From: Oscillospiraceae bacterium
GTDB taxonomy: Bacteria; Bacillota; Clostridia; Oscillospirales; Oscillospiraceae
Assembly (NCBI GenBank): GCA_021770845.1
Contig: JAETQF010000007.1
Location: 1 to 64,000, forward strand
DNA length: 64,000 nucleotides
Reading direction: 5' to 3'
Shown here piece by piece: positions 26,802 through 34,670 of this stretch. A program made the translations under genes and the position numbers. Position 1 is the stretch's first letter; every line of letters begins with the position of its first letter. The notes under the pieces were generated by a model. That model saw only the letters and a list, made by a program, of their open reading frames with translations. It did no database searches and was not told where the DNA came from.

Positions 26802-27353
26802 ATGAATTACGCGACAATAAAATGGGCCGACGTGGCCAACGGCCCCGGCGTCCGGGTGTCCCTGTTTGTGTCGGGCTGCACCCACCGCTGCCCCGGCTGC
26901 TTCAACCCGGAGGCCCAGGACTTCGCCTACGGCCAGCCCTTCACCCGGGCCGAGGAGGACAAGATTCTGGCCGCCCTCTCCCCCGCCCACATCAAGGGCC
27001 TGTCCCTCTTAGGCGGCGAGCCCTTCGAGCCGGACAACCAGCGCTCCCTGCTTCCCTTCCTGCGGCGGGTGAAGGAGGCATACCCGCACAAGGAGATCTG
27101 GTGCTATTCCGGCTATCTCCTGGACGAGGAGCTGTGGAAGGACAGCCGCGCCCGGTGCGAATGCACTGACGAGCTGCTGTCCCTCCTGGACGTGCTGGTG
27201 GACGGCCCTTTCGTGGAGGCGAAAAAGGATCTGAACCTGCGCTTCCGGGGCTCCTCCAACCAGCGGATTTTGAACGTCCCCGCCAGCCTTGCCGCCCGCG
27301 CCCCGGTGTCCTGGGACGGCGAGCTCACCATCCAGCCCATTACCCCGGACTGA
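26802..27353 (+). CDS. nrdG: Anaerobic ribonucleotide reductase activating protein
   Basis: 183 residues, ATG 26802 after AAAAGGAG. It is a radical SAM enzyme with the cluster motif CTHRCPGC (about 26-33), a CxxxCxxC spacing, and LSLLGGEPFEPDN (about 67-79) for SAM binding. It generates the glycyl radical in NrdD. Position directly after nrdD is the standard arrangement. Confidence 0.94.
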   Translation: MNYATIKWADVANGPGVRVSLFVSGCTHRCPGCFNPEAQDFAYGQPFTRAEEDKILAALSPAHIKGLSLLGGEPFEPDNQRSLLPFLRRVKEAYPHKEIWCYSGYLLDEELWKDSRARCECTDELLSLLDVLVDGPFVEAKKDLNLRFRGSSNQRILNVPASLAARAPVSWDGELTIQPITPD

Positions 27354-27369
27354 CCCGAGGAGGAACCCC

Positions 27370-28563
27370 ATGAACCTGAAAACCATGCTGGCCGCCCTCC
27401 AGGGGATCACGGCCTATAAGGACATCCTGGCCCGCCCGGTGATGGAGCGGGCCCTCCGGCTGGTGGCCTGCACCGCCCACGGGGACGGCCTGGGCGGCCT
27501 GGAGGCGTACACCGACCTGTTCTACCAGCTCCGGGTGGAGGGCTTCCCCGGGCTGGGCCAGTGGCTGGGGGACGCCCTGCGCTGGTCGGAGGGGCCCTAT
27601 CCCCTGCTGGCCGAGCGGGGGGAGCGGGATCCGGCCCTGGAGCAGGCGGCGCGGCTGGATATCTCCGCCTTCGCCCTGCTGGCCGGGGTGGACTGCGACC
27701 GCTGGCTGACCCAACTGGGCCGGCTGCTGGACAGCGACTACCAGGGGGTGCTCACCGGTCTGCCCCGGTGGCAGGCCGGCGTCCCCTTCTCCTTCGACGC
27801 GCTGACGGAGGCCTACCGCCGGGAGGGGGCGGGCCGGTTCGCCCGCTGGCGGGCCTTCGTGTGGGACAGCGGCGACCTGATTCCCGTGGCCCGTCCGGAC
27901 AGCCCGGACAGCAGCCAGCTTTTGGGCTATGACGAGCAGCGGGCGGAGGTGGAGCGCAACACCCGGGCTCTGGTGGAAGGCCGGTATGTGAACAACGTGC
28001 TGCTGTATGGCGAGAGCGGCACGGGCAAGTCGGCCACGGTGAAGCACCTGCTCACCCTGCCGGGGCTGGAGGAGCTGCGGATCATCGAGGCGGACAAGGA
28101 GCATCTGGGGGGCCTGCCCGCCCTCATCCGCACCCTGGACGGGCGGCGGCAGAAGTTCATCGTGTTCATCGACGACCTCACCTTCGACCGGGACGACCCC
28201 ACCTACTCCATCCTGAAAACCATTCTGGAAGGGGGCGTGGAGCCCCGGCCCCGGAACGTGGCGGTGTACGCCACCTCCAACCGCCGCCATCTGGTGCGGC
28301 AGACCATCTCGGAGCGGGCGGGGGACGAGATGGATCGCTCCGAAACCATCCGGGAAAAGACCTCGCTGGCGGATCGGTTCGGGGTGCGGGTGCTGTTCCA
28401 GGGGCTGGACAAGGCAGGCTTCCTGGCCCTGGTGGATCGGCTGGCGGAGCGGCATGGCGTGGCCCTGCCCCCGGAGGAGCTCCACCGGCAGGCGGTGGCC
28501 TGGGAGCGGTTCCACGGCGCCCAGACCCCCCGGACGGCGCTGCAATTTGTTCTGTCGCTGTAA
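27370..28563 (+). CDS. DUF815-family AAA-type ATPase
   Basis: 397 residues from ATG 27370 with GGAGGAACCCC upstream; the longer open frame overlaps nrdG and lacks a ribosome site. The N-terminal 160 residues are helical and variable. The ATPase core has Walker A LLYGESGTGKSATVKHLL (about 210-227), Walker B KFIVFIDDLTFD (about 263-274) and sensor-1-like VAVYATSNRRHL (about 298). The family is widespread and its substrate unknown. It lies 16 bases after nrdG and probably shares its transcript. Confidence 0.82.
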   Translation: MNLKTMLAALQGITAYKDILARPVMERALRLVACTAHGDGLGGLEAYTDLFYQLRVEGFPGLGQWLGDALRWSEGPYPLLAERGERDPALEQAARLDISAFALLAGVDCDRWLTQLGRLLDSDYQGVLTGLPRWQAGVPFSFDALTEAYRREGAGRFARWRAFVWDSGDLIPVARPDSPDSSQLLGYDEQRAEVERNTRALVEGRYVNNVLLYGESGTGKSATVKHLLTLPGLEELRIIEADKEHLGGLPALIRTLDGRRQKFIVFIDDLTFDRDDPTYSILKTILEGGVEPRPRNVAVYATSNRRHLVRQTISERAGDEMDRSETIREKTSLADRFGVRVLFQGLDKAGFLALVDRLAERHGVALPPEELHRQAVAWERFHGAQTPRTALQFVLSL

Positions 28564-28574
28564 CGTAGATCAAA

Positions 28575-28603
28575 AAGCCCCGCGGCCATAGGCCGCGGGG
28601 CTT
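28575..28603. terminator. Bidirectional terminator between DUF815 and the helical-repeat gene
   Basis: A perfect 13-bp stem AAGCCCCGCGGCC/GGCCGCGGGGCTT with loop ATA has TTTTT immediately after it on the minus strand and a T-rich tract eight bases on in the plus direction. Confidence 0.88.
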
Positions 28604-28617
28604 CCTTCGTTTTTCCA

Positions 28618-29073
28618 TTACTCCTCGGGCTTGTCGTCCTCCGCCTCGGGCTCGGGCTCGCCGCAGCAGCAGGAGGGCTCCTCGTCCACCGGCTCCACCG
28701 CGTCCACTTCCTCGTCGGACATCTGGCCCGCCGCCTTGATGTCGGCGATGCGCTCGTTGTTGTAGGAGATGCGGGCCAGGGCGTCGGTGATGCGCTGGCA
28801 CAGGTCGGCGTAGGCCGCCTCGGGGGCGGAGCCCCGCTCGGCGTAGTACAGCTTGCCCAGCTCGGAGTAGGCCTTGCGGATGGCCTCCTGCTCGGTGGAG
28901 TTCTGCACCTTCAGCTTGCCGATCTCGGTGAGCTCCTTGGCCTTGGCCGCGCCGGTGTCCGCCAGCTCCTTGGCCTTGGCCACGCCGGTCTCGGTGAGCT
29001 CCTTGGCTTTGGTCACGCCGGTCTGGGCGAGAACCACAGCTTTGTCCTTCAGGCTTTCAAAATCAATGCTCAT
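28618..29073 (-). CDS. Hypothetical protein with 11-residue helical repeats and acidic Cys tail
   Basis: 151 residues from ATG 29073, with AGGAGGG nine bases upstream. Residues 18-50 are three 11-residue repeats of the form TGVAKAKELxx, an amphipathic-helix pattern like those of lipid- or desiccation-associated proteins. A helical middle (about 60-115) follows. The tail is acidic and contains CCC in DEEPSCCCGEPEPE. No family is recognised; many gut Firmicutes carry similar short proteins with a zinc-ribbon-like end. It may coat a membrane or polymer. The 172-base gap to the next gene holds no other gene. Confidence 0.7.
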   Translation of the reverse strand: MSIDFESLKDKAVVLAQTGVTKAKELTETGVAKAKELADTGAAKAKELTEIGKLKVQNSTEQEAIRKAYSELGKLYYAERGSAPEAAYADLCQRITDALARISYNNERIADIKAAGQMSDEEVDAVEPVDEEPSCCCGEPEPEAEDDKPEE

Positions 29074-29245
29074 GGGAAATCCCTCCTGTTAAAAAATGTG
29101 TGGGCCGCCCAGCGGCGCTGCCCGGCGCCGCCTCATTTTCCACGTATTTCATTTTAGGCCCAGCGGGCCCAAATTGCAAGGGCCTTTCGCGAATATTTAG
29201 AAAGGTTTAACAATCTTTCCCCTTTGACAAGGGGATTGGGGGCGA

Positions 29246-30217
29246 TTAACTGTCCTTCTGATCCGTCTCCCCGTCCAGCACCTCCCGGATCAGGAACCGG
29301 GGCCTGTCCTTGCTCTCCAGATAGAGCTTGCCCAGATATTCTCCGATGACCCCCAGGGACAGCAGGATCAGCCCTCCGATGAACCACACGGAGCAGGCCA
29401 GGCTGGCCCAGCCCGCCACCGTATTCCCGGTGGCCCACCGCACCACATTGTAGAGGATCATGATGAGGGAGATCAGGAACACCAGAAAGCCCAGCCCCGT
29501 GATCATCCGCAGGGGCCGCACGGACAGGGAGGTGACCCCCTCCAGGGCGAAGGCCAGCATCTTCTTCAGGGGATACTTGCTCTCCCCGGCGAACCGCTCC
29601 CCCCGCTCGTACTCCACGGTGTCGGTGCGGTAGCCGATCATGGGCACGATACCCCGGAGGAACAGGTTCACCTCGGTGAACTGGGCCAGCCCCTCCAGCG
29701 CCCGCTTGGACATGAGCCGGTAGTCGGCGTGGTTGAACACCGTCTCCGCCCCCAGCAGATCCATCATCCGGTAGAAGCCCTCGGCGGTGGTGCGCTTGAA
29801 GAAGGTGTCCTTCTTCCGGGAGGAGCGCACGCCGTACACGATGTCCACCCCGTCCAGGTACTTGTCCACCATGGCGTCCGCCGCGTCCACGTCGTCCTGG
29901 AGGTCGGCGTCCATGGAGATCACCATATCCGCCCGATCCTTGGCGGTCATGAGGCCCGCCAGCAAGGCGTTCTGGTGCCCCCGGTTCCGGGTCAGATCCA
30001 CCCCGCACATCAGCCCGTCCTCCCGGTGGAGCCGCTCAATGATCTCCCAGGTCTTGTCCTTGGAGCCGTCGTTGACAAACAGCACCCGGCTGCGGGGGCC
30101 GATCTTCCCCGCCGCCATCAGGGCGCGGAGCTTGTCCCCCAGGCGGCGGGCCGTCTCGGGGAGCACCTCCTCCTCGTTGTAGCAGGGCACCACAATATAC
30201 AGGGTGTTTCCGGGCAT
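29246..30217 (-). CDS. Family 2 glycosyltransferase (GtrB/DPM1-like)
   Basis: 323 residues from ATG 30217, which has GGAGG seven bases upstream. The GT2 domain (about 1-235) has IVVPCYNEEEVLP at the N-terminus, FVNDGSKDKTWE (near 46), RNRGHQNALLAGL (near 76) and the metal-binding SMDADLQDD (near 95). Two C-terminal transmembrane helices (about 230-255 and 265-290) anchor it. The family moves a sugar from a nucleotide donor to undecaprenyl phosphate for wall or surface glycans. No flippase is beside it. Confidence 0.9.
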   Translation of the reverse strand: MPGNTLYIVVPCYNEEEVLPETARRLGDKLRALMAAGKIGPRSRVLFVNDGSKDKTWEIIERLHREDGLMCGVDLTRNRGHQNALLAGLMTAKDRADMVISMDADLQDDVDAADAMVDKYLDGVDIVYGVRSSRKKDTFFKRTTAEGFYRMMDLLGAETVFNHADYRLMSKRALEGLAQFTEVNLFLRGIVPMIGYRTDTVEYERGERFAGESKYPLKKMLAFALEGVTSLSVRPLRMITGLGFLVFLISLIMILYNVVRWATGNTVAGWASLACSVWFIGGLILLSLGVIGEYLGKLYLESKDRPRFLIREVLDGETDQKDS

Positions 30218-30286
30218 GGCACAAACCTCCTCCGGCACTTGGTTCCCATCCGGCAGGACGCCGGATGGTCGATTTCAGACGGGCGG

Positions 30287-30730
30287 CTATCTGCGCCCGG
30301 TGGAGCCAAAGCCCCCCTGGCCCCGCTCCGTACCGTCCAGCTCCTCCACCGGGGCGAATTGGGCGGTGAGATAGGGCACGATGGCCAGCTGGGCGATCCG
30401 GTCTCCGTCCTCCACCACCTGGGTCTGTGAACCGTGGTTGTGGAGGAACACCATCAGCTCCCCCCGGTAGTCGGCGTCGATGACGCCCACCTTGTTGGCC
30501 GGGGCCAGCCCGCCCTTGCAGGCCAGGCCCGACCGGGCGAACACCAGCCCCACGTACCCCTGGGGGATGGCCACCGCCAGCCCGGTGCGCAGCTTGACGC
30601 TCTCCCCCGGGGCAATGGACACCGGGCCGTCGGTGAGGGCGTACAGGTCGGCCCCGGCGGCGTCGGCCGAGCCGTAGGCGGGCAACTTGGCCCGGGGATC
30701 CAGCAGCTTTACGGGGACAGGTGCGGTCAT
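30287..30730 (-). CDS. dut: Deoxyuridine 5'-triphosphate nucleotidohydrolase
   Basis: 147 residues, the standard trimeric dUTPase length. All five motifs are visible: SADAAGADLYA, FARSGLACKGG, GVIDADYRGEL, DRIAQLAIVP and RGQGGFGSTG at the C-terminus. It hydrolyses dUTP to dUMP, supplying thymidylate synthesis and avoiding uracil in DNA. It is 14 bases downstream of fhs and probably expressed with it; both feed dTMP metabolism. Confidence 0.95.
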   Translation of the reverse strand: MTAPVPVKLLDPRAKLPAYGSADAAGADLYALTDGPVSIAPGESVKLRTGLAVAIPQGYVGLVFARSGLACKGGLAPANKVGVIDADYRGELMVFLHNHGSQTQVVEDGDRIAQLAIVPYLTAQFAPVEELDGTERGQGGFGSTGRR

Positions 30731-30744
30731 AATAAATTCTCCTT

Positions 30745-32409
30745 TCAGAACAGGCCGCTGATCACGCCGTTTTCGTCCACGTCGATCTGCTCCGCGGCGG
30801 GAACCTTCGGCAAGCCGGGCATGGTCATGATGTCGCCGGTCTGCACCACCACAAAGCCCGCCCCGGCGCTCACCTTCACCTTAGACACCGTGACGGTGAA
30901 GCCCTCCGGGCGGCCCAGCTTGGTCTGGTCGTCGGACAGGGAGTACTGGGTCTTGGCCATGCACACCGGCAGGCCGCCGAAGCCCATGGCCTCCAGCCGA
31001 TCCAGCTCCTTGGAGGCGGCGGCGGAATAGCTCACCCCGGCCCCGCCGTACACGCGGCGGACGATGGTCTCGATCTTGTCCCGCAGGGGCCGATCCAGCT
31101 CATAGGCGAACCGGAACTCGTGGGGCTGCTCGCACAGCCGGAGCACCTCCTCCGCCAGCTCGACGCCGCCCTGGCCGCCCTTGCCCCACACCTCGGACAG
31201 GGCCACGTTCACCCCCAGCGCCTTGCACTTGCCGGCGATCAGGGCCAGCTCCCCGTCGGTGTCGTTGACGAACCGGTTGATGGCCACCACGCAGGGCAGG
31301 CCGTACACCTGGGTGATGTTCTCCACGTGCTTGAGCAGGTTGGGCAGGCCCTTTTCCAGCGCCTCCAGGTTCTCCGCCCCCAGCTCCCCCTTGGGCACGC
31401 CGCCGTTGTATTTCAGCGCCTTGACGGTGGCCACAATCACCACCGCGCTGGGCTCCAGCCCCGCGGCCCGGCACTTGATATCCAGGAATTTCTCCGCTCC
31501 CAGGTCGGCGCCGAAGCCCGCCTCCGTCACCACGTAGTCCGCCAGCTTCAGGGCGGTGTCGGTGGCGGACACGGAGTTGCAGCCGTGGGCGATGTTGGCA
31601 AAGGGCCCGCCGTGCACCAGGGCCGGGGTGTTCTCCAGGGTCTGCACCAGGTTGGGCTTGATGGCGTCCTTCAGCAGGGCCGCCATGGCCCCTTGGGCCT
31701 TCAGGTCGGCGGCGGTAACCGGCTTGTCGTCATAGGTGTAGCCCACGATGATCCGGGCCAGCCGCTCCTTCAGATCCTTCAGATCGGTGGCCAGGCACAG
31801 CACCGCCATGATCTCGGAGGCCACGGTGATATCAAAGCCGTCCTCCCGGGGCACCCCCTGCATCCGGCCGCCTAAACCGTCCACGATGTTCCGCAGCTGC
31901 CGGTCGTTCATGTCCACGCACCGCCGCCAGGTGATCTTCTTCGTGTCGATGCCCAGGGCGTTGCCCTGCTGGATGTGGTTGTCCAGCAGGGCGGCCAGCA
32001 GGTTGTTGGCCGCGCCGATGGCGTGAAAGTCGCCGGTGAAGTGGAGGTTGATGTCCTCCATGGGCACCACCTGGGCGTAACCGCCCCCGGCCGCGCCCCC
32101 CTTCACCCCGAACACCGGGCCCAGGGAGGGCTCCCGCAGGCACAGCAGCACGTTCTTGTCCAGCCTGGACAGCGCGTCCGCCAGCCCCACGCTGGTGGTG
32201 GTTTTGCCCTCCCCGGCGGGGGTGGGGTTGATGGCGGTGACCAGGATCAGCTTGCCCTTCCGGGGCCTGTCCCGGAGGGGGCCAATGTCGATCTTGGCCT
32301 TCACCCGGCCGTAGTGCTCCAGCAGCTCCTCGCCGATGCCCGCCTTGGCCGCCACCTGGCTGATGGGCAGCATCGCCGCGCTCTGGGCGATTTCAATGTC
32401 GGTTTTCAT
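30745..32409 (-). CDS. fhs: Formate-tetrahydrofolate ligase
   Basis: 554 residues from ATG 32409, with AAAGGAGG seven bases upstream; the usual length is about 556. [20 protein letters not shown] (about 60-80) contains the ATP-binding loop, and [19 protein letters not shown] (about 100) is the family signature. It makes 10-formyl-THF from formate and ATP, feeding purine synthesis and one-carbon or acetogenic metabolism. The leader carries a ZTP riboswitch, which senses a shortage of exactly this product. Confidence 0.95.
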   Translation of the reverse strand: MKTDIEIAQSAAMLPISQVAAKAGIGEELLEHYGRVKAKIDIGPLRDRPRKGKLILVTAINPTPAGEGKTTTSVGLADALSRLDKNVLLCLREPSLGPVFGVKGGAAGGGYAQVVPMEDINLHFTGDFHAIGAANNLLAALLDNHIQQGNALGIDTKKITWRRCVDMNDRQLRNIVDGLGGRMQGVPREDGFDITVASEIMAVLCLATDLKDLKERLARIIVGYTYDDKPVTAADLKAQGAMAALLKDAIKPNLVQTLENTPALVHGGPFANIAHGCNSVSATDTALKLADYVVTEAGFGADLGAEKFLDIKCRAAGLEPSAVVIVATVKALKYNGGVPKGELGAENLEALEKGLPNLLKHVENITQVYGLPCVVAINRFVNDTDGELALIAGKCKALGVNVALSEVWGKGGQGGVELAEEVLRLCEQPHEFRFAYELDRPLRDKIETIVRRVYGGAGVSYSAAASKELDRLEAMGFGGLPVCMAKTQYSLSDDQTKLGRPEGFTVTVSKVKVSAGAGFVVVQTGDIMTMPGLPKVPAAEQIDVDENGVISGLF

Positions 32410-32439
32410 CCTGATATCCTCCTTTGATTGGGCACGTCC

Positions 32440-32548
32440 AAAGGAAACTGGGCGCACCGAGTCAGATCAGCGCGCCCAGACGGTCGGCAGTCAGACGCAA
32501 TCGCGCCGCCGTACTCCATGTGGTGCTCCACTTCCGTCAGTCATACGG
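32440..32548 (-). promoter_or_regulatory. ZTP (pfl) riboswitch and terminator upstream of fhs
   Basis: On the minus strand the core reads ATGACTGACGG, then GTGG-loop-CCAC, ATGGAGTACGG, and finally GCCGACCGTCTGGGCGC. These match the pfl consensus (GUGACUGGCG ... GGGGAG ... GCCGNCUGGGC). CTGGGCGC (32479-32472) also pairs with GCGCCCAG (32455-32448) followed by TTTCCTTT, a terminator that would compete with the aptamer's 3' part. ZTP binding should therefore allow fhs expression. Aptamer extent is about 32470-32548. Confidence 0.8.
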
Positions 32549-32555
32549 CAAGAAT

Positions 32556-32584
32556 AGTGTACCATGGGGGACGGGTTCCGTCAA
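32556..32584 (-). promoter_or_regulatory. Sigma-A promoter of fhs
   Basis: TTGACG (32584-32579) and TACACT (32561-32556) are 17 bases apart, immediately upstream of the ZTP aptamer. Confidence 0.7.
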
Positions 32585-32599
32585 GAGGCTATACGCTCC

Positions 32600-33103
32600 G
32601 TATAGTTCCTTGGGGGATTGGGGCCGGAGGCGGAAACGGCGGCGGTTCGGCCTCTGAGTTTTCAAGGGGTTCCGGAGGGGCCCGCCCGCTGAAATTGGTT
32701 TCCATAACATTGCATACCTATGCAGATACGGAAAGTTATCCACAACTTCCACACAGTTTTCAACAGCCGGGAGGAAGTGCCTCCAAGGCTTTCCAAGGAT
32801 ATGGAAGAAACTTACAAACCCGAAACTGGACCTCTTTTCCATGCGAAAGCGGCGGTTTATTTGACATAATTTTGATTTGGCGGGCGGGTAACAGCATGAG
32901 GCGGCCGAAAAAGCCGCTTCTGTTCCGATGGCGGGAAGGAGGAACGTGCGCAAGAAACCCAGGAGGGGTGTCTTGCACCTTCAACCAACGAATTTTTGGA
33001 ACGCTTTTTGTTCCAAAAATTCGCGCTCAGCGTGGCGAAAAGACTTTTTTGACACGCTGAGCACAAGGCCCCGCGACCGATGTCACGGGGCCTCACAGAG
33101 GAT
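32600..33103. other. Gene-free region with stacked hairpins and one DnaA box
   Basis: No credible protein is encoded in these 500 bases. A perfect TTATCCACA DnaA box is at 32736-32744, alone. Two adjacent hairpins lie at 32989-33023 (14-bp perfect stem CGAATTTTTGGAAC) and 33025-33062 (10-bp stem GCTCAGCGTG). A further GC stem near 33066-33093 precedes the ECF gene's end. The block may hold a small structured RNA or terminators of the minus-strand operon. Confidence 0.4.
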
Positions 33104-33664
33104 TCAGATAGACGGGGGAAGCCCCGGGGGCAGCTTGTCGCCGCCGTGCCGTCCCAGCATCTCCCGGTACAGCCGCTCCAGCAGCCTCCGCATGGGGACA
33201 AACAGCCCCAGGGCGATGACGAAGTTCCCGGCGCAGTGGAGGATGTCCATGGCGACGCCGTTGACCCACCAGACGATGGCGCCGTGGAGCCCCGCGGTGA
33301 ACAGGTACACCGGCGCGCACAGCAGCCCGAACAGCAGCCCGAAGGCCCCGGACAGCATGGCCCAGCCCAGCGGGCTGCTCATCCCCCGCAGCAGCCACGC
33401 GGCGGCGGCCAGCACCAGCCAGACATAGAGATAGTTGATGAACCAGAGCTGGATCCCGTAGAGGACGAACTCCAGCAGCACATAGACGTAGATGGGGAAA
33501 ACCGCCTTCCAGCCAAAGACGACGGCGAACAGCATCACCATCAGGGACACGGGCTCCACGTTGGGCAGCCCCGCCATCACCACCTTGGCCGCGAAGGTCA
33601 TGCCCCCCAGCACGCCGAACAGGGTGACCTCCCCCAGGCTCAGCCGGTGGGCCCGTCTACGCAA
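33104..33664 (-). CDS. ECF transporter S component, predicted for cobalamin
   Basis: 186 residues with six hydrophobic segments (about 10-180). LGGMTFAAKVVMAGLPNVEPVSL near the N-terminus is typical of vitamin S components: the NVEP motif forms the substrate-side loop (given here as a family signature). The frame starts with TTG at 33664, overlapping the DUF4430 gene by eight bases, so it depends on translational coupling. The pair lies downstream of a cobalamin riboswitch. Uptake of B12 or a corrinoid is therefore inferred. The shared ECF module (EcfA, EcfA', EcfT) is elsewhere. Confidence 0.8.
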   Translation of the reverse strand: MRRRAHRLSLGEVTLFGVLGGMTFAAKVVMAGLPNVEPVSLMVMLFAVVFGWKAVFPIYVYVLLEFVLYGIQLWFINYLYVWLVLAAAAWLLRGMSSPLGWAMLSGAFGLLFGLLCAPVYLFTAGLHGAIVWWVNGVAMDILHCAGNFVIALGLFVPMRRLLERLYREMLGRHGGDKLPPGLPPSI

Positions 33665-34058
33665 GGGTATATACCAGGGAGAAGGCGTCGCCGTCCTGGA
33701 TGGGGGTCTGATCCACGCTGAGCGGGGTGGGCTCCCCGCCCTGCATCACCGCCCAGTAGGCCCCGTCCTCCTCATAGACCGCTTTTTCGCCGTCCGCGAA
33801 CTTGATATACAGCCCGTAGGGGCCCTCCTCGCCCTGGGCGATCTGTTCGGCGTCCAGCACCGGGCCCAGATACTCCTCGTCGGTGTGGCAGGTGAATTCC
33901 TTCTTGGAGCCGTCCTTGTGGATGACCTCCACCGTGATGGTTTTGGCGCCCTGGGCGGTGGCGGGACGGGTGGCGAACCAGACGCCCAGGAAAACAGCGA
34001 TCAGCGCCACTACGGCCACAGCCGCGATGAGGAGCTTTTTATTTTGATTCATGTCCAT
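33657..34058 (-). CDS. Membrane-anchored DUF4430 (transcobalamin-like) protein
   Basis: 133 residues from ATG 34058, with AAAGG nine bases upstream; the longer open frame runs through the riboswitch leader. Residues 8-28 are a signal anchor. The rest, TITVEVIHKDGSKKEFTCHT to DQTPIQDGDAFSLVYTLA, is a DUF4430 beta-grasp domain related to the C-terminal part of transcobalamin/intrinsic factor. It probably captures cobalamin outside the membrane and passes it to the adjacent S component. Cobalamin riboswitch control supports this. Confidence 0.8.
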   Translation of the reverse strand: MDMNQNKKLLIAAVAVVALIAVFLGVWFATRPATAQGAKTITVEVIHKDGSKKEFTCHTDEEYLGPVLDAEQIAQGEEGPYGLYIKFADGEKAVYEEDGAYWAVMQGGEPTPLSVDQTPIQDGDAFSLVYTLA

Positions 34059-34264
34059 GATCCTGCCTTTCTTGAGTAAACATACAGGGACAGCCCCTTC
34101 GTCGCGGCTATTCCCATATGTGAAGGCTTCCTGGGAAGCCCAGCCCTCGTCTCGCATACGTCTGCAACCGGGAGCGCCGGCTTGTGTGGCCTGTGGCGGG
34201 GGAGCGTGCTGGCAGACACGTCCCCCGCAGCGCAAGTTCCAAAGGGGTGGCAAACCAAAAAGCA

Positions 34265-34294
34265 AACAAAAAGCTGCACCCCTGAGGGTACAGC
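34265..34294 (-). terminator. Riboswitch-controlled terminator
   Basis: GCTGTACCC-TCA-GGGGTGCAGC on the minus strand forms a stem with one mismatch, followed by TTTTTGTTT. It lies between the cobalamin aptamer and the DUF4430 gene and is the likely expression platform. Confidence 0.75.
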
Positions 34295-34360
34295 AAACAA
34301 ACCGTTGCTCAACAACGGAATCCTGCACCCTCCCAATGCACGGGGAGGACATTTGTGCGT

Positions 34361-34528
34361 CATATGTGGGCAGGTATTCTGGCTGAAGCGTCAAACGTCT
34401 TTTCCGGCCTTCCCAGGGAAACCCCCAGTGACATTCTTGGAAAACACTCCGCTAACACAGCAACGGCATTGCGCGGGATTCACACCCGCTTCCCTATTGT
34501 GCGCCCGGGAGAGCGCACCCACATACCC
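34361..34528 (-). promoter_or_regulatory. Cobalamin riboswitch
   Basis: On the minus strand the full set of conserved blocks is present: GGGAA, GGTGTGAATCC, TTGCTGTG, GTCACTGGG, GGGAAGGCCGGAAAAGACG and CAGAATACCTGCC. The P1 helix is TATGTGGG (34525-34518) with CCCACATA (34370-34363). It should shut off the DUF4430/ECF genes when adenosylcobalamin is plentiful. Confidence 0.95.
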
Positions 34529-34556
34529 TTTTATTCACTTTATGGTCTACCCTTTT

Positions 34557-34585
34557 ATTATAAGGTTCCCGGGTTCTATTGTCAA
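34557..34585 (-). promoter_or_regulatory. Promoter of the cobalamin-riboswitch transcript
   Basis: TTGACA (34585-34580) and TATAAT (34562-34557) are 17 bases apart, 29 bases before the aptamer. Confidence 0.85.
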
Positions 34586-34615
34586 GCGGGTTTTGCCTGT
34601 TTTATCAGCATTTTC

Positions 34616-34662
34616 GCCGGCAGTCCCGCCCCGCCCTCGGGACGGGGCGGGACTGCACCGGC
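34616..34662 (-). terminator. Strong GC hairpin after the LysM-HAD gene
   Basis: Arms 34616-34633 and 34643-34662 pair over 18 bases with one bulge. The minus-strand continuation lacks a T-tract, so this is only a probable terminator. Confidence 0.55.
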
Positions 34663-34670
34663 GTGAGCGT

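Noticed and set aside
32736-32744. Replication origin from a DnaA box
   Set aside because: Only one perfect box is present, without dnaA/dnaN, a box cluster or an AT-rich unwinding region.
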